Source: Chloroflexus sp. (GTDB lineage: Bacteria > Chloroflexota > Anaerolineae > Anaerolineales > Villigracilaceae). From it: a DNA stretch of 64,000 nucleotides. The stretch spans positions 1 to 64,000 of the forward strand of contig DYHT01000008.1 in assembly GCA_020723995.1 (NCBI GenBank), given 5' to 3'. A program made the translations under genes and the position numbers. Below are positions 8,615 to 15,958 of the stretch, piece after piece. Position 1 is the first letter of the stretch. Each line of letters begins with the position of its first letter. The notes beneath the pieces were generated by a model. The model made no database searches. It was not told where the DNA came from and saw only the letters and a list, made by a program, of their open reading frames with translations.

Positions 8615-9193
8615 ATGAATTCGTTAACACTTCAAGTAGAGTTACATTCGCATCAGCGAATCCTGGAGCAGACCGTCGAGCAGTCATCCAGATTAATCGG
8701 CGAGATTGCAGAGAGCATCGTCCGCTGCTTTCAGCAGGGCAATAAATTGTTGCTGTGCGGCAATGGCGGCAGTGCAGCCGATGCTCAACATGTGGCGGCT
8801 GAGTTCGTCAACCGCTTCCGGTTTGACCGCGCGGCATTACCGGCAATTGCGCTCACGACGGATACTTCGATCCTTACCTGCATTGGAAATGATTCGGCCT
8901 TTGAAAATATCTTCTCGCGCCAGGTGGAAGCCCTCGCCAAGCCGGGGGATATTTTGGTGGGTATCAGCACCAGCGGAGGCTCTGCCAACGTCCTAAAGGC
9001 TTTGGATGCCGGTCGAGCGCGTGGCGCAATAACGATAGGGTTCACTGGTGAAAAGGGACGAGAAAGGATGGCATCCAAATGCGATTTTTGTCTGATCATC
9101 CCATCCGCCGACACCGCCCGAATCCAGGAATGCCATGAATTTGCCTGGCATGTGATTTGCGCAATAGTGGAACAGACGCTGTTCATCAAATAG
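8615..9193 (+). CDS. gmhA: Phosphoheptose isomerase-like SIS-domain protein
   Basis: Resembles sedoheptulose-7-phosphate isomerase, which makes D-glycero-manno-heptose-7-phosphate in heptose pathways. The 192-residue length equals that of E. coli GmhA. Motifs are LLLCGNGGSAADAQHVAAEF (SIS phosphate-binding loop), LTTDTSILTCIGND, GISTSGGSANVLKAL and the C-terminal RIQECHEFAWHV with residues expected in the zinc/active site. The start at 8615 follows the SDR stop by 4 bases. No other heptose genes (hldE, gmhB) are in the window, so the enzyme may instead supply another phosphorylated sugar to this cluster; a DiaA-type regulator is less likely because the active-site His is kept. Confidence 0.82.
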   Translation: MNSLTLQVELHSHQRILEQTVEQSSRLIGEIAESIVRCFQQGNKLLLCGNGGSAADAQHVAAEFVNRFRFDRAALPAIALTTDTSILTCIGNDSAFENIFSRQVEALAKPGDILVGISTSGGSANVLKALDAGRARGAITIGFTGEKGRERMASKCDFCLIIPSADTARIQECHEFAWHVICAIVEQTLFIK

Positions 9194-9224
9194 AGAAAAA
9201 CCTCTCCTGAAAAACCCTTTTGTC

Positions 9225-9647
9225 ATGCTGAGCGCAGCGGTAATCGTCCTCATCAGTATCATCGGTGGTGTAATCGCCATCTACAGCACGGCGAACGGCC
9301 CCTGGGGATACACCGATCCGGTGGAATATATTGCCACAGCCCGCAGCCTGCTCCGCGGAGGAGGGTTGGGCTACTACGAAGCCGATGCTGAATTCACGCC
9401 GATAACCATTCACCCACCCTTTTACCCGATCGTATTGGGAGCTATCGGCCTTTTGAGCGTTGACCTGGTCGTTGCAGCTCGCTGGTTGAACATTCTCTCC
9501 TTCGTCGCGTCCATTTTCATTGCCGGATGAATCTTTTTTCGTTTCAGCCGCGCACCGGCGTTGGGGATCATCGCCAGCGCTTTGATGTGCGCTTGGCTTC
9601 AACTTCTGCACATTAGTGAAGCGGAGTACGTCTATGGCTGGCCTTGA
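9225..9647 (+). pseudogene. Remnant of a GT39-like polytopic membrane glycosyltransferase
   Basis: The reading frame starts with a hydrophobic segment (residues 1-20), then WGYTDPVEYIATARSLLRG, the first periplasmic loop typical of dolichyl-phosphate-mannose-type membrane transferases, with the acidic D/E pair. A TGA at 9528-9530 interrupts it where Trp would be natural (SIFIAG-stop-IFFRFSR). The frame continues for 38 codons to TGA at 9645-9647 and then the gene is gone, since neuB copy 2 begins at 9687. About 140 of an expected 450-550 residues remain. The rest of 9194-9686 shows no other gene. Confidence 0.65.
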
Positions 9648-9686
9648 TTCGGTAGAATCTCTGATGAGGAAAGGAAAACAAACAAT

Positions 9687-10568
9687 ATGAAACGCGAAGT
9701 CAAAATTGGTAACCGCATGGTCGGCGACGGGCATCCTGCCTACATCATCGCCGAGATTGGTATCAACCACAATGGTGATATTGCAATCGCCAAACAGATG
9801 ATTAACGCGGCTGTCCACGCCGGTGTGGACGCGGTCAAGTTCCAGAAGCGCACGCCCGAAATTTGCACCCCGCCCGAACAGCAGGAACAGATGCGCGAGA
9901 CGCCCTGGGGCTACATCACCTACCTGGATTATCGTTATAAAGTCGAATTCGACGAGCCCCAATATCGTGAGATCGAGCGCCACTGTAAGGAAAAAGGCGT
10001 AACCTGGTTCGCCTCGGTCTGGGACGAGCAGGCGGTGGACTTCATGGAGAAGTTCGACACCCCGGCTTACAAAATCCCCTCCGCATCATTGACCGACCAC
10101 AACCTGCTGCGCTATGCCCGCAAGACCGGCAAGCCGCTGGTGATCTCGACTGGCATGTCCACGATGGAGGAAATCAGGGCGGCGGTGGAGATTGTCGGCA
10201 CCGAGAACCTGGTCATCACCCACTGCACCAGTGCCTACCCGTGCGAGCCGGAGGAGCTCAACCTGCGCATGATCCAGACGCTGCGCGATGAATTCCCCTG
10301 CCCGATTGGTTATTCCGGCCACGAAGTGGGCCTGATTCCCCCGATAGTGGCGGCGGCATTCGGCGCCTGTATGGTGGAACGTCACCTGACTCTCGACCGC
10401 GCCATGTGGGGTTCCGACCAGGCCGCCTCGGTGGAACCGGGCGGGTTCGAACGGCTGGTCATGTATCTGCGAGTCGCCGAAGCCTCGCTGGGCGATGGCG
10501 TCAAGCGCGTCTACGAGAGCGAGAAACCCTCGCTCAAGAAACTCAGAAGGGTAAATTCTCAGGAATAA
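9687..10568 (+). CDS. neuB: Nonulosonate synthase (NeuB family) without SAF domain, copy 2
   Basis: Same reaction class as the gene at 4946, and the same length of 293 residues without the SAF domain. AEIGINHNGD, VKFQKRTPE, ISTGMSTMEE, ITHCTSAYP and GYSGHE are conserved, as is ERHLTLDRAMWG. It is clearly paralogous to copy 1 but differs in the region after VKFQKRT (PPEQQEQMRETPWG), the part of the barrel close to the sugar, so the two may use different substrates or be redundant. AGGAAA precedes the ATG. The next gene begins directly at its stop codon (TAAATG). Confidence 0.87.
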   Translation: MKREVKIGNRMVGDGHPAYIIAEIGINHNGDIAIAKQMINAAVHAGVDAVKFQKRTPEICTPPEQQEQMRETPWGYITYLDYRYKVEFDEPQYREIERHCKEKGVTWFASVWDEQAVDFMEKFDTPAYKIPSASLTDHNLLRYARKTGKPLVISTGMSTMEEIRAAVEIVGTENLVITHCTSAYPCEPEELNLRMIQTLRDEFPCPIGYSGHEVGLIPPIVAAAFGACMVERHLTLDRAMWGSDQAASVEPGGFERLVMYLRVAEASLGDGVKRVYESEKPSLKKLRRVNSQE

Positions 10569-12200
10569 ATGGCTAATCTTTCTACTGGGCTCTCCCGGCG
10601 CGCCGGCCGTCTCGGCGAACTGCTCCACCTTGCTTGGATGGCGCGGCAGGTGGCGGCTCAGGCGCGCCCCGTCCCGGACCTCGCGCTGGTCGTCTTTTTC
10701 AACGCCTCGACTCGTATCTCCGGTCTCAGCCAGAACGCGGCCTTTTCGCTGCTGACCTCCTGGGCTGTGCGGCTGGCGGGCCTGCCGGTCGTCCACTTCG
10801 TCTGCCAGCGGGGGATGAGCCGCTGCGTGCTTGGCACGGACGAGGGCCGTCCCAACCAGCCCATGCCGTGCGGGATGTGCGTCCGCCAGTCACGCGCCAA
10901 CTATACCGGCGCGGATGCACGTTATTTCACCTATCAGCGCGACGAGGCACTTGCTGCCTCGCTCAAAGATTTAAGCCTCGATGCACTCCTGCGCAACAAG
11001 CACCCATTGCACCCACTGAACACTGACCACTTGCCTCTCGGTGCTCTGGTTCTGCCTTCATTGCGCTGGAGATTAAGACTCCAAACCCTGACCGACGACG
11101 AGCCAACCCGTTTCCTGTGTCGTGAGTTCATCCTTTCGGCCTGGAACGTGGCGCGCCAGTTCAGCGTTCTGCTGGATAGAGTTAAACCACAAGTGGCTGT
11201 CTTGTTCAACGGGATGCACTTCCCCGAAGCGACCGCGGCCTGGCTGTGCCGTCAGCGCGGCGTGCGCGTGGTCACGCACGAGTCGGGCTTCCAACCTTTC
11301 AGCGGCTACTTCGTCGAGGGGCAGGCCACCATGTACCCCATCGTCATCCCGGATGTGGACCTGACAGCGGAGCAGAACGCCCGTCTGGATGCCGACCTGG
11401 AGAAACGCCAGCAAGGCGATTTCAGCATGGCGGGCGTCAAATTCTGGAGCGAGATGCGCGGCCTGCCGGAGGGATTGCTGCAAAAGGCGGCCGGATTCGA
11501 GCAGGCGGTGACGGTCTTTACCAACGTCATCTTTGATACCACCCAACTGCATGCCAATGCGGCCTTCGCGAACATGTTCGCCTGGCTGGATGCCCTGCTG
11601 GAAGTCTTCCGCGCCCACCCGGAGACGCTCTTCGTGCTGCGCGCCCATCCCGACGAGGCCCGCCGTGGCAAAGCCAGCCGCGAGAGCGTGGCGATGTGGT
11701 TCGAACAGAGCGGCGCGGCGGCGCTGCCCAACCTGGTCTTCATCCTACCGCAGGAGCGCATCAGTTCCTACGAGCTCATCCGGCTTTCCAAGTTCGTCCT
11801 GATCTACAATTCGACCATTGGCCTGGAAGCCACCCTGCTGGGCGTGCCAGCCCTGGCTGCCGCCCGCGCCCCGTTCACAGACTACGAGACGATTTTCTTC
11901 GAGCCGGAGCGCGAGTCCTACCTGCGGCGGCTGGAGGCCTTTTTAACGGTGGATAGCCTAAAGGCCGCAGGCAGGATACAGGTCCCGCAAGTAGCAGTCC
12001 GGCGGACGCGGCGCTTCCTCTACTACCGGACATACCGGTTCTCCCTCCCGTTCGGCGTGTTCATCGAGTCCAGCCTCCTGACCGGCTACGTGCGGCTGAA
12101 AAAGTTCTCCTGGCGCGATTTGTTCCCGGAGAAGTCGTCCACCCTGCGCGCCTTGCTGGAGGGGCTGTTGCATGGCAAGCGGTTTGAACTGGATGTCTAG
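10569..12200 (+). CDS. Capsule-polysaccharide-synthesis type GT-B protein
   Basis: A 543-residue protein without membrane segments. The C-terminal half resembles capsule synthesis transferases: FVLRAHPDEARRGK, then FVLIYNSTIGLEATLLGVPAL, where the ST-x4-E pattern is the donor-phosphate site of this GT-B group (about residues 415-423). The N-terminal half has a CxxC pair in MPCGMCVRQ near residues 97-105. It starts at the neuB stop, so it is translationally linked to nonulosonate synthesis and is a candidate transferase for that sugar. A degenerate 7-bp repeat lies inside at about 10998-11037. The next gene overlaps its end. Confidence 0.62.
   Translation: MANLSTGLSRRAGRLGELLHLAWMARQVAAQARPVPDLALVVFFNASTRISGLSQNAAFSLLTSWAVRLAGLPVVHFVCQRGMSRCVLGTDEGRPNQPMPCGMCVRQSRANYTGADARYFTYQRDEALAASLKDLSLDALLRNKHPLHPLNTDHLPLGALVLPSLRWRLRLQTLTDDEPTRFLCREFILSAWNVARQFSVLLDRVKPQVAVLFNGMHFPEATAAWLCRQRGVRVVTHESGFQPFSGYFVEGQATMYPIVIPDVDLTAEQNARLDADLEKRQQGDFSMAGVKFWSEMRGLPEGLLQKAAGFEQAVTVFTNVIFDTTQLHANAAFANMFAWLDALLEVFRAHPETLFVLRAHPDEARRGKASRESVAMWFEQSGAAALPNLVFILPQERISSYELIRLSKFVLIYNSTIGLEATLLGVPALAAARAPFTDYETIFFEPERESYLRRLEAFLTVDSLKAAGRIQVPQVAVRRTRRFLYYRTYRFSLPFGVFIESSLLTGYVRLKKFSWRDLFPEKSSTLRALLEGLLHGKRFELDV
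10998..11037 (+). repeat. Degenerate 7-bp repeat inside the capsule-type gene
   Basis: The run reads as five imperfect heptamers (GCACCCA, TTGCACC, CACTGAA, CACTGAC, CACTTGC). It encodes a His/Pro/Leu-rich segment, HPLHPLNTDHLP, between two conserved regions and keeps the frame. Confidence 0.5.
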
Positions 12201-13134
12201 TTGCTCGCTCGTCATCCGCGCCTATAACGAGGAAAAGCACATTGGCCGCCTGCTGGAGGGTACTTCCCACCAGACCATGCGGGATGTGGAAGTGATCCTG
12301 GTCGACTCCGGCTCGAGCGATGCCACGACCTCTATCGCCGCACATTACGGCGCGAAAGTCGTCCACATCCCCCCGGCGGAGTTCACCTTCGGGCGCTCGC
12401 TGAACCTGGGCATCGCCGCCGCCTCTGGTGAATTCATCGTTATCGCCAGCGCGCATGTCTACCCGGTCTATCCCGACTGGCTGGAGCGCCTGCTCGCACC
12501 CTTCGCCGACCCGCAGGTGGCACTGACCTATGGTAAACAGCGCGGCAATGCCAGCTCGAAATTTTCCGAGCGGCAGGTTTTCGCCCGCTGGTTCCCCGAC
12601 CAGTCCGACCCGCGCCAGGATCATCCATTTTGCAACAACGCTAACGCTGCCATCCGGCGTAGTGTATGGCAAGTGCACCCTTACGACGAATCCCTGACCG
12701 GCCTGGAAGACCTGGCCTGGGCAAAAGAGGTTCGGGGTGCGGGGTGCGAGGTGTCTTACGTTGCCGAAGCGGAAATCATCCATGTTCACGAGGAGACGCC
12801 GCGCGGCGTTTATAACCGTTACCGGCGCGAGGCGATGGCCTTCAAGCGTTTATACGCGGAGGCGCATTTCAGCCTGTATGATTTTTCTCGCATGGCCTCG
12901 GCCAACATTGCCAGCGACCTGTGGCATGCCGCCAGACAGCAAGTTTTTTGGAAAAACGCCGGCAGCATCTTCTGGTTCCGCGCCATGCAGTTCTGGGGCA
13001 CCTACCGGGGCTACCGCCAGTCACTGGAGTGGAACTGGCAACTGCGGCAAACCTTTTACTATCCACACGGCATGGAGATGCCGGAAAAATCCGCACCGCG
13101 CGAGGTCAAGCCGATTCGGTATAATAAGAAGTAA
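12193..13134 (+). CDS. Glycosyltransferase family 2
   Basis: Inverting transferase of the GT-A fold. CSLVIRAYNEEKHIGRLL is the opening nucleotide-binding strand, VEVILVDSGSSDATT gives the first Asp, and ASAHVYPV stands where the DXD metal site normally is. GLEDLAWAKEV matches the ED motif of the catalytic base. No membrane segments. The ATG at 12193 overlaps the previous stop by 8 bases; an in-frame ATG at 12172 has GGAGGGG 7 bases upstream and cannot be excluded. A 7-bp repeat run at 12731-12758 lies in the coding region. The next small gene starts at its stop codon (TAATG). Confidence 0.82.
   Translation: MSSCSLVIRAYNEEKHIGRLLEGTSHQTMRDVEVILVDSGSSDATTSIAAHYGAKVVHIPPAEFTFGRSLNLGIAAASGEFIVIASAHVYPVYPDWLERLLAPFADPQVALTYGKQRGNASSKFSERQVFARWFPDQSDPRQDHPFCNNANAAIRRSVWQVHPYDESLTGLEDLAWAKEVRGAGCEVSYVAEAEIIHVHEETPRGVYNRYRREAMAFKRLYAEAHFSLYDFSRMASANIASDLWHAARQQVFWKNAGSIFWFRAMQFWGTYRGYRQSLEWNWQLRQTFYYPHGMEMPEKSAPREVKPIRYNKK
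12731..12758 (+). repeat. Degenerate 7-bp repeat inside the GT2 gene
   Basis: TTCGGGG, TGCGGGG, TGCGAGG and TGTCTTA follow each other with a 7-base period. The run encodes VRGAGCEVSY just after the ED motif and keeps the frame. Confidence 0.5.
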
Positions 13135-13334
13135 TGGCAAACTACAAACGAAAAAGACATCATCCTTTGCGAGCCTGCCGCCTGTGTAAGTTTCACAAGT
13201 ACATGGGCAATTCCGAGGCTGCCAAGAAGCCGCGCTATCGCAGGATTCGAGAGCGACAAGATGTTGAATTCAAGACAACCATTCTTGTTCCAACTGGCTC
13301 CAACCTCGAGGAGGAGCAAAATGATAACGGTTAA
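13134..13334 (+). CDS. Small basic hypothetical protein with CxxC
   Basis: A 66-residue protein beginning MANYKRKRHHPLRACRLCKF. It is strongly basic in the first 45 residues, has one CxxC pair (residues 15-18) followed by FHKYMGN, and an acidic tail. A zinc- or nucleic-acid-binding role would fit but is not shown. It overlaps the GT2 stop codon and its last 14 bases overlap the next small gene. These two genes lead into the MNT/HEPN block, so they may belong to that inserted segment rather than to sugar metabolism. No family is recognised with certainty. Confidence 0.55.
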   Translation: MANYKRKRHHPLRACRLCKFHKYMGNSEAAKKPRYRRIRERQDVEFKTTILVPTGSNLEEEQNDNG

Positions 13335-13509
13335 GAAACTCATCGAAATATTGCAGAGTCTTCCTGAAGACGCGCTCGCTTACGCGTATGAGGGTGAAGT
13401 TGTTGCAATTGTGATTCGTACATCTGATAATAAGAATGAATTGGGTTATATTCCAGCTACATCAAACGAACAAGAAGACGTCTCGTTCGTGAAATGCAAA
13501 TATTCGTAA
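13321..13509 (+). CDS. Small hypothetical protein
   Basis: A 62-residue protein starting MITVKKLIEILQSLPEDALA. The start at 13321 has GAGGAG 6 bases upstream and excludes an unlikely N-terminal extension from 13261. The N-terminal LIEILQSLPEDA helix followed by YAYEGEVVAIVI resembles short proteins found near mobile and toxin-antitoxin genes, but no function is known to me. The base composition is more AT-rich than the flanking glycosyltransferases. It directly precedes the first nucleotidyltransferase. Confidence 0.5.
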   Translation: MITVKKLIEILQSLPEDALAYAYEGEVVAIVIRTSDNKNELGYIPATSNEQEDVSFVKCKYS

Positions 13510-13527
13510 TGCTTTCAGAAGGCTGCC

Positions 13528-13833
13528 ATGGTCACATCTGTAATGACTCACGACCTTGAAACCGTCCGCAAGATTGTGCTTATGTACTTGAAGGGCTACC
13601 GCGCCAAAGTCTATTTGTTTGGTTCGCAGGCGGTGGGCAAAAGCCGCCCCACGTCCGACATTGATGTTGCAATTCTTCCGCTCCAACCGTTGCCCGAATT
13701 GACATTTTTCAATATTCGCGAGTCTTTGGAAGAAAGTGATGTAGTCCGCAATGTGGATGTTGTTGATCTTTCTGAAACTGACGAAAAGTTCCGTCAGCGG
13801 GTTATGGAAGAAGGTGTGTTATGGAAAGAGTGA
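13528..13833 (+). CDS. MNT-type minimal nucleotidyltransferase (antitoxin-like), copy 1
   Basis: A 101-residue member of the minimal nucleotidyltransferase family. FGSQAVGKSRPTSDIDVAI (residues 31-49) is the GSx10DxD catalytic motif, and VDVVDL supplies the third acidic position. In MNT/HEPN pairs such proteins (MntA) transfer AMP to the HEPN toxin and silence it; HI0073-type proteins have the same fold. It is a close paralog of the gene at 14598, starting with the same GCTGCCATGG context and ending in the same LWKE, but its downstream partner differs. It overlaps the next gene by 13 bases. Confidence 0.8.
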   Translation: MVTSVMTHDLETVRKIVLMYLKGYRAKVYLFGSQAVGKSRPTSDIDVAILPLQPLPELTFFNIRESLEESDVVRNVDVVDLSETDEKFRQRVMEEGVLWKE

Positions 13834-14147
13834 CCCAAAAGACAATCTCCGCATTTGCCCGCCAGATTGCCCGGCAGTTTAATCCGCACAAGATCATTCT
13901 GTTCGGCTCTTACGCCTATGGCAAGCCAACGGCAGATTCTGACGTGGATATGCTGGTTATCATGCCTTTTGAAGGTAAGAGCGCTTACAAGGCGACTGAG
14001 ATCTTACTTGCTACAGACCCGCGCTTTCCAATTGATCTGCTTGTTCGTACACCCGAACAAATCAAAACCCGCGTCGAATTGGGTGACTTCTTTATTCGCG
14101 AAATTACCAAAAAAGGCAAGGTGCTTTATGAATCCGCTGACGTGTGA
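13821..14147 (+). CDS. Second nucleotidyltransferase-domain protein
   Basis: A 108-residue protein with the nucleotidyltransferase motif LFGSYAYGKPTADSDVDMLV (GSx10DxD, residues 29-48) and a third acidic residue in PIDLLV. It overlaps the preceding nucleotidyltransferase by 13 bases and the following HEPN gene by 20 bases, so the three are probably one transcript. It is more likely than the upstream gene to be the natural antitoxin of that HEPN protein, given the overlap. It shares only MERV with the product at 14891; those codons lie exactly at the junction where downstream partners differ. Confidence 0.78.
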   Translation: MERVTQKTISAFARQIARQFNPHKIILFGSYAYGKPTADSDVDMLVIMPFEGKSAYKATEILLATDPRFPIDLLVRTPEQIKTRVELGDFFIREITKKGKVLYESADV

Positions 14148-14514
14148 ATGGATAGAAAAAGCAGAAGAAGATTATCTTTCGGCTCAACGCGAATATCGGG
14201 CGCGAAAATTACCCAATTACAATGCCACATGTTTTTTTGCACAACAGTGCATCGAAAAATACATCAAAGCACGTCTACAAGAGGCTAATATCGAGTTTGG
14301 TAAAATTCACGATTTGGTAAAACTGCTAGACTTGGTTGCGCTCGTCGAACCCATGTGGGTTACTTATCGCCCCACATTTCGTCCTATCTTGGCTTATGCA
14401 GCAAATTTCCGTTACCCTGGTGACAAGGCCGATAAGGAAGAGGCGCGAGAGGCCATTAAGATTTGCCGCGAATTTCGTCAAGTTGCCCGGCGTTGTTTAG
14501 GGTTGCCTGAATGA
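14128..14514 (+). CDS. HEPN domain protein (toxin-like partner of the nucleotidyltransferase)
   Basis: A 128-residue all-helical HEPN protein (Pfam HEPN, PF05168 type). WIEKAEEDYLSAQREY, then CFFAQQCIEKYIKARLQE and KIHDLVKLLDLV are the characteristic helices. The catalytic Rx4-6H RNase motif of other HEPN toxins is not obvious, so the protein may bind nucleotides or act only as partner. The ATG at 14128 lies inside the end of the upstream gene, indicating coupling. Its stop TGA overlaps the ATG of a broken CMP-sugar synthetase fragment (ATGA at 14511), a hint that it was once placed directly ahead of that gene. Confidence 0.78.
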   Translation: MNPLTCEWIEKAEEDYLSAQREYRARKLPNYNATCFFAQQCIEKYIKARLQEANIEFGKIHDLVKLLDLVALVEPMWVTYRPTFRPILAYAANFRYPGDKADKEEAREAIKICREFRQVARRCLGLPE

Positions 14515-14579
14515 CCCGCCTCCTCGCCCTCGTCCCCATGCGCCATCACAGCCAGGGCGTGCCAGCCAATCCGGTATAA
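14511..14579 (+). pseudogene. 5' fragment of a CMP-sugar synthetase gene
   Basis: Twenty-two codons read MTRLLALVPMRHHSQGVP and then diverge to a TAA. The fragment matches the first 17 codons of the intact synthetase at 15291 (ALVPMRHHSQRVPGKN). It looks like the start of a second copy, or of the original gene, left behind when the 14598-15289 module was inserted or duplicated. Confidence 0.75.
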
Positions 14580-14597
14580 TGAGTTTAGAAGGCTGCC

Positions 14598-14903
14598 ATG
14601 GCCACATCTGTAATGACACACGACCTTGAAACCGTCCGCAAGATTGTTTCCAAACGATTTAAGGGTTACAAAGTGAAAGTGTATCTCTTCGGCTCACGTG
14701 CTACAGGGAAAGCGCGTCGCTTTTCCGACATTGACGTGGCTGTCATGCCGCTTGATCCTGTCCCTGGCTGGATATTTTCTGAAACACGTGAAGATCTCGA
14801 AGAAAGCGACATTTTGTATTCTGTGGATTTGGTTAACCTTTCCGAAACCGATGCCAAGTTTCGTGAAAGAGTCCTGAAGGAGGGCATTTTATGGAAAGAG
14901 TAA
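14598..14903 (+). CDS. MNT/HI0073-type nucleotidyltransferase, copy 2
   Basis: A 101-residue paralog of the gene at 13528, with FGSRATGKARRFSDIDVAV as GSx10DxD motif and VDLVNL as third acidic region. About 35 bases around the start, GAAGGCTGCCATGG onward, are nearly identical to the upstream copy, showing recent duplication. It overlaps the next gene by 13 bases. With that partner it matches the HI0073/HI0074 arrangement of nucleotidyltransferase plus substrate-binding HEPN protein, a toxin-antitoxin-like pair. Confidence 0.8.
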   Translation: MATSVMTHDLETVRKIVSKRFKGYKVKVYLFGSRATGKARRFSDIDVAVMPLDPVPGWIFSETREDLEESDILYSVDLVNLSETDAKFRERVLKEGILWKE

Positions 14904-15289
14904 AAGAACGTTTGTCTGTTGCCAAGAAAGCGCTGACTGCTTTGAAAGAAGCGGTTAATCGCAAGGATCTGACTGAACTAGAGAGGGATGGAGCAATTCA
15001 GCGATTCGAATTCACTTACGAAGCGGTTTGGAAAGCGGTTCAAGCCTATCTAAACGATGTTGAGAAGATAAATGTATCTTCTCCCAGAGGCATCGTACGA
15101 GAATCTTTCAAGGAGGGATTACTAAATGAGGACGAAGCCAAGAAAGTCATGGATATGGTGGCTGAACGCAACCTCACTGTGCACACGTATAACGAAGAAC
15201 TTGCGCAAGCGATATTCAATCGTCTAACGGGTCACGAAGCAGTGATGGAAAAATGGCTGAAAGCGGTCGAGAGCCATTTGGAGGAATAG
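14891..15289 (+). CDS. HI0074-like HEPN protein (nucleotidyltransferase substrate-binding type)
   Basis: A 132-residue helical protein of the NTase_sub_bind family (PF08780). The helix RFEFTYEAVWKAVQAYL and the loop SPRGIVRESFKEGLL are characteristic. RNLTVHTYNEE carries an Rx4H motif, the proposed RNase site of HEPN toxins, so this is the stronger toxin candidate of the region. It overlaps its nucleotidyltransferase and ends 1 base before the TTG start of the CMP-sugar synthetase, where its final codons supply the GAGGAA ribosome-binding site. Toxicity is an inference from the family. Confidence 0.8.
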   Translation: MERVKERLSVAKKALTALKEAVNRKDLTELERDGAIQRFEFTYEAVWKAVQAYLNDVEKINVSSPRGIVRESFKEGLLNEDEAKKVMDMVAERNLTVHTYNEELAQAIFNRLTGHEAVMEKWLKAVESHLEE

Positions 15290-15290
15290 A

Positions 15291-15950
15291 TTGACCCTCG
15301 CCGCCCTCGTCCCCATGCGCCACCACTCCCAGCGCGTGCCCGGCAAGAACTACCGTCCGCTGGCGGGCAAGCCGCTCTACCAGCACATCATCGAGACTTT
15401 GCTGACCGTGCCTGAGATCGGCCAGGTGGCCGTGGATACCGACTCCGAGCCGGTCATGGACGGCCTGCGCCGGGACTTTCCGCAGGTCAAGATCATCGAG
15501 CGTCCCGAGTCCTTGCGCGCCGATACCGTCCCAATGAACGAGATTTTGCTTTACGACACCTCCCTGGCCGAAGCGGATTTCTACCTGCAAACCCACAGCA
15601 CCAACCCACTGCTCGAGCCCGCCACCATCTCGCGCGCCATCCAGACCTTCCTGGCTGATTATCCCGCCCACGACTCGCTCTTCTCGGTGACGCGCCTGCA
15701 GACCCGCCTGTATGACCATAACGGCCGCGCGCTCAACCACGACCCGGCGGTGCTGCTCCAGACCCAGGACCTGCCGCCGGTTTACGAAGAAAATTCCTGC
15801 ATCTACATCTTCACCCGTCAAAACCTGTTGGCGCGCCGCAACCGTCTCGGCGAACGGCCGCTGATGTTCGAAATGGAGGCCGCTGAAGCCTGGGATATTG
15901 ACGAGGAACTGGATTTCGAGATCGTGAATTTTTTGATGAGAAGAGAGTAG
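15291..15950 (+). CDS. Cytidylyltransferase, CMP-nonulosonate synthetase-like (third copy)
   Basis: A 219-residue nucleotidyltransferase related to NeuA/KdsB enzymes. ALVPMRHHSQRVPGKNYRPL (residues 4-23) is the CTP-binding signature, here with MRHHSQRVPGKN in place of ARGGSKGIPRKN. VAVDTDSE and QTHSTNPLLEP are the conserved metal and sugar loops. The start is a TTG with GAGGAA 4 bases upstream; the fragment at 14511 starts with ATG at the same position. It is shorter than and distant from the synthetases at 2969 and 3712, so it may activate a different acidic sugar. Confidence 0.8.
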   Translation: MTLAALVPMRHHSQRVPGKNYRPLAGKPLYQHIIETLLTVPEIGQVAVDTDSEPVMDGLRRDFPQVKIIERPESLRADTVPMNEILLYDTSLAEADFYLQTHSTNPLLEPATISRAIQTFLADYPAHDSLFSVTRLQTRLYDHNGRALNHDPAVLLQTQDLPPVYEENSCIYIFTRQNLLARRNRLGERPLMFEMEAAEAWDIDEELDFEIVNFLMRRE

Positions 15951-15958
15951 AGATTCGT

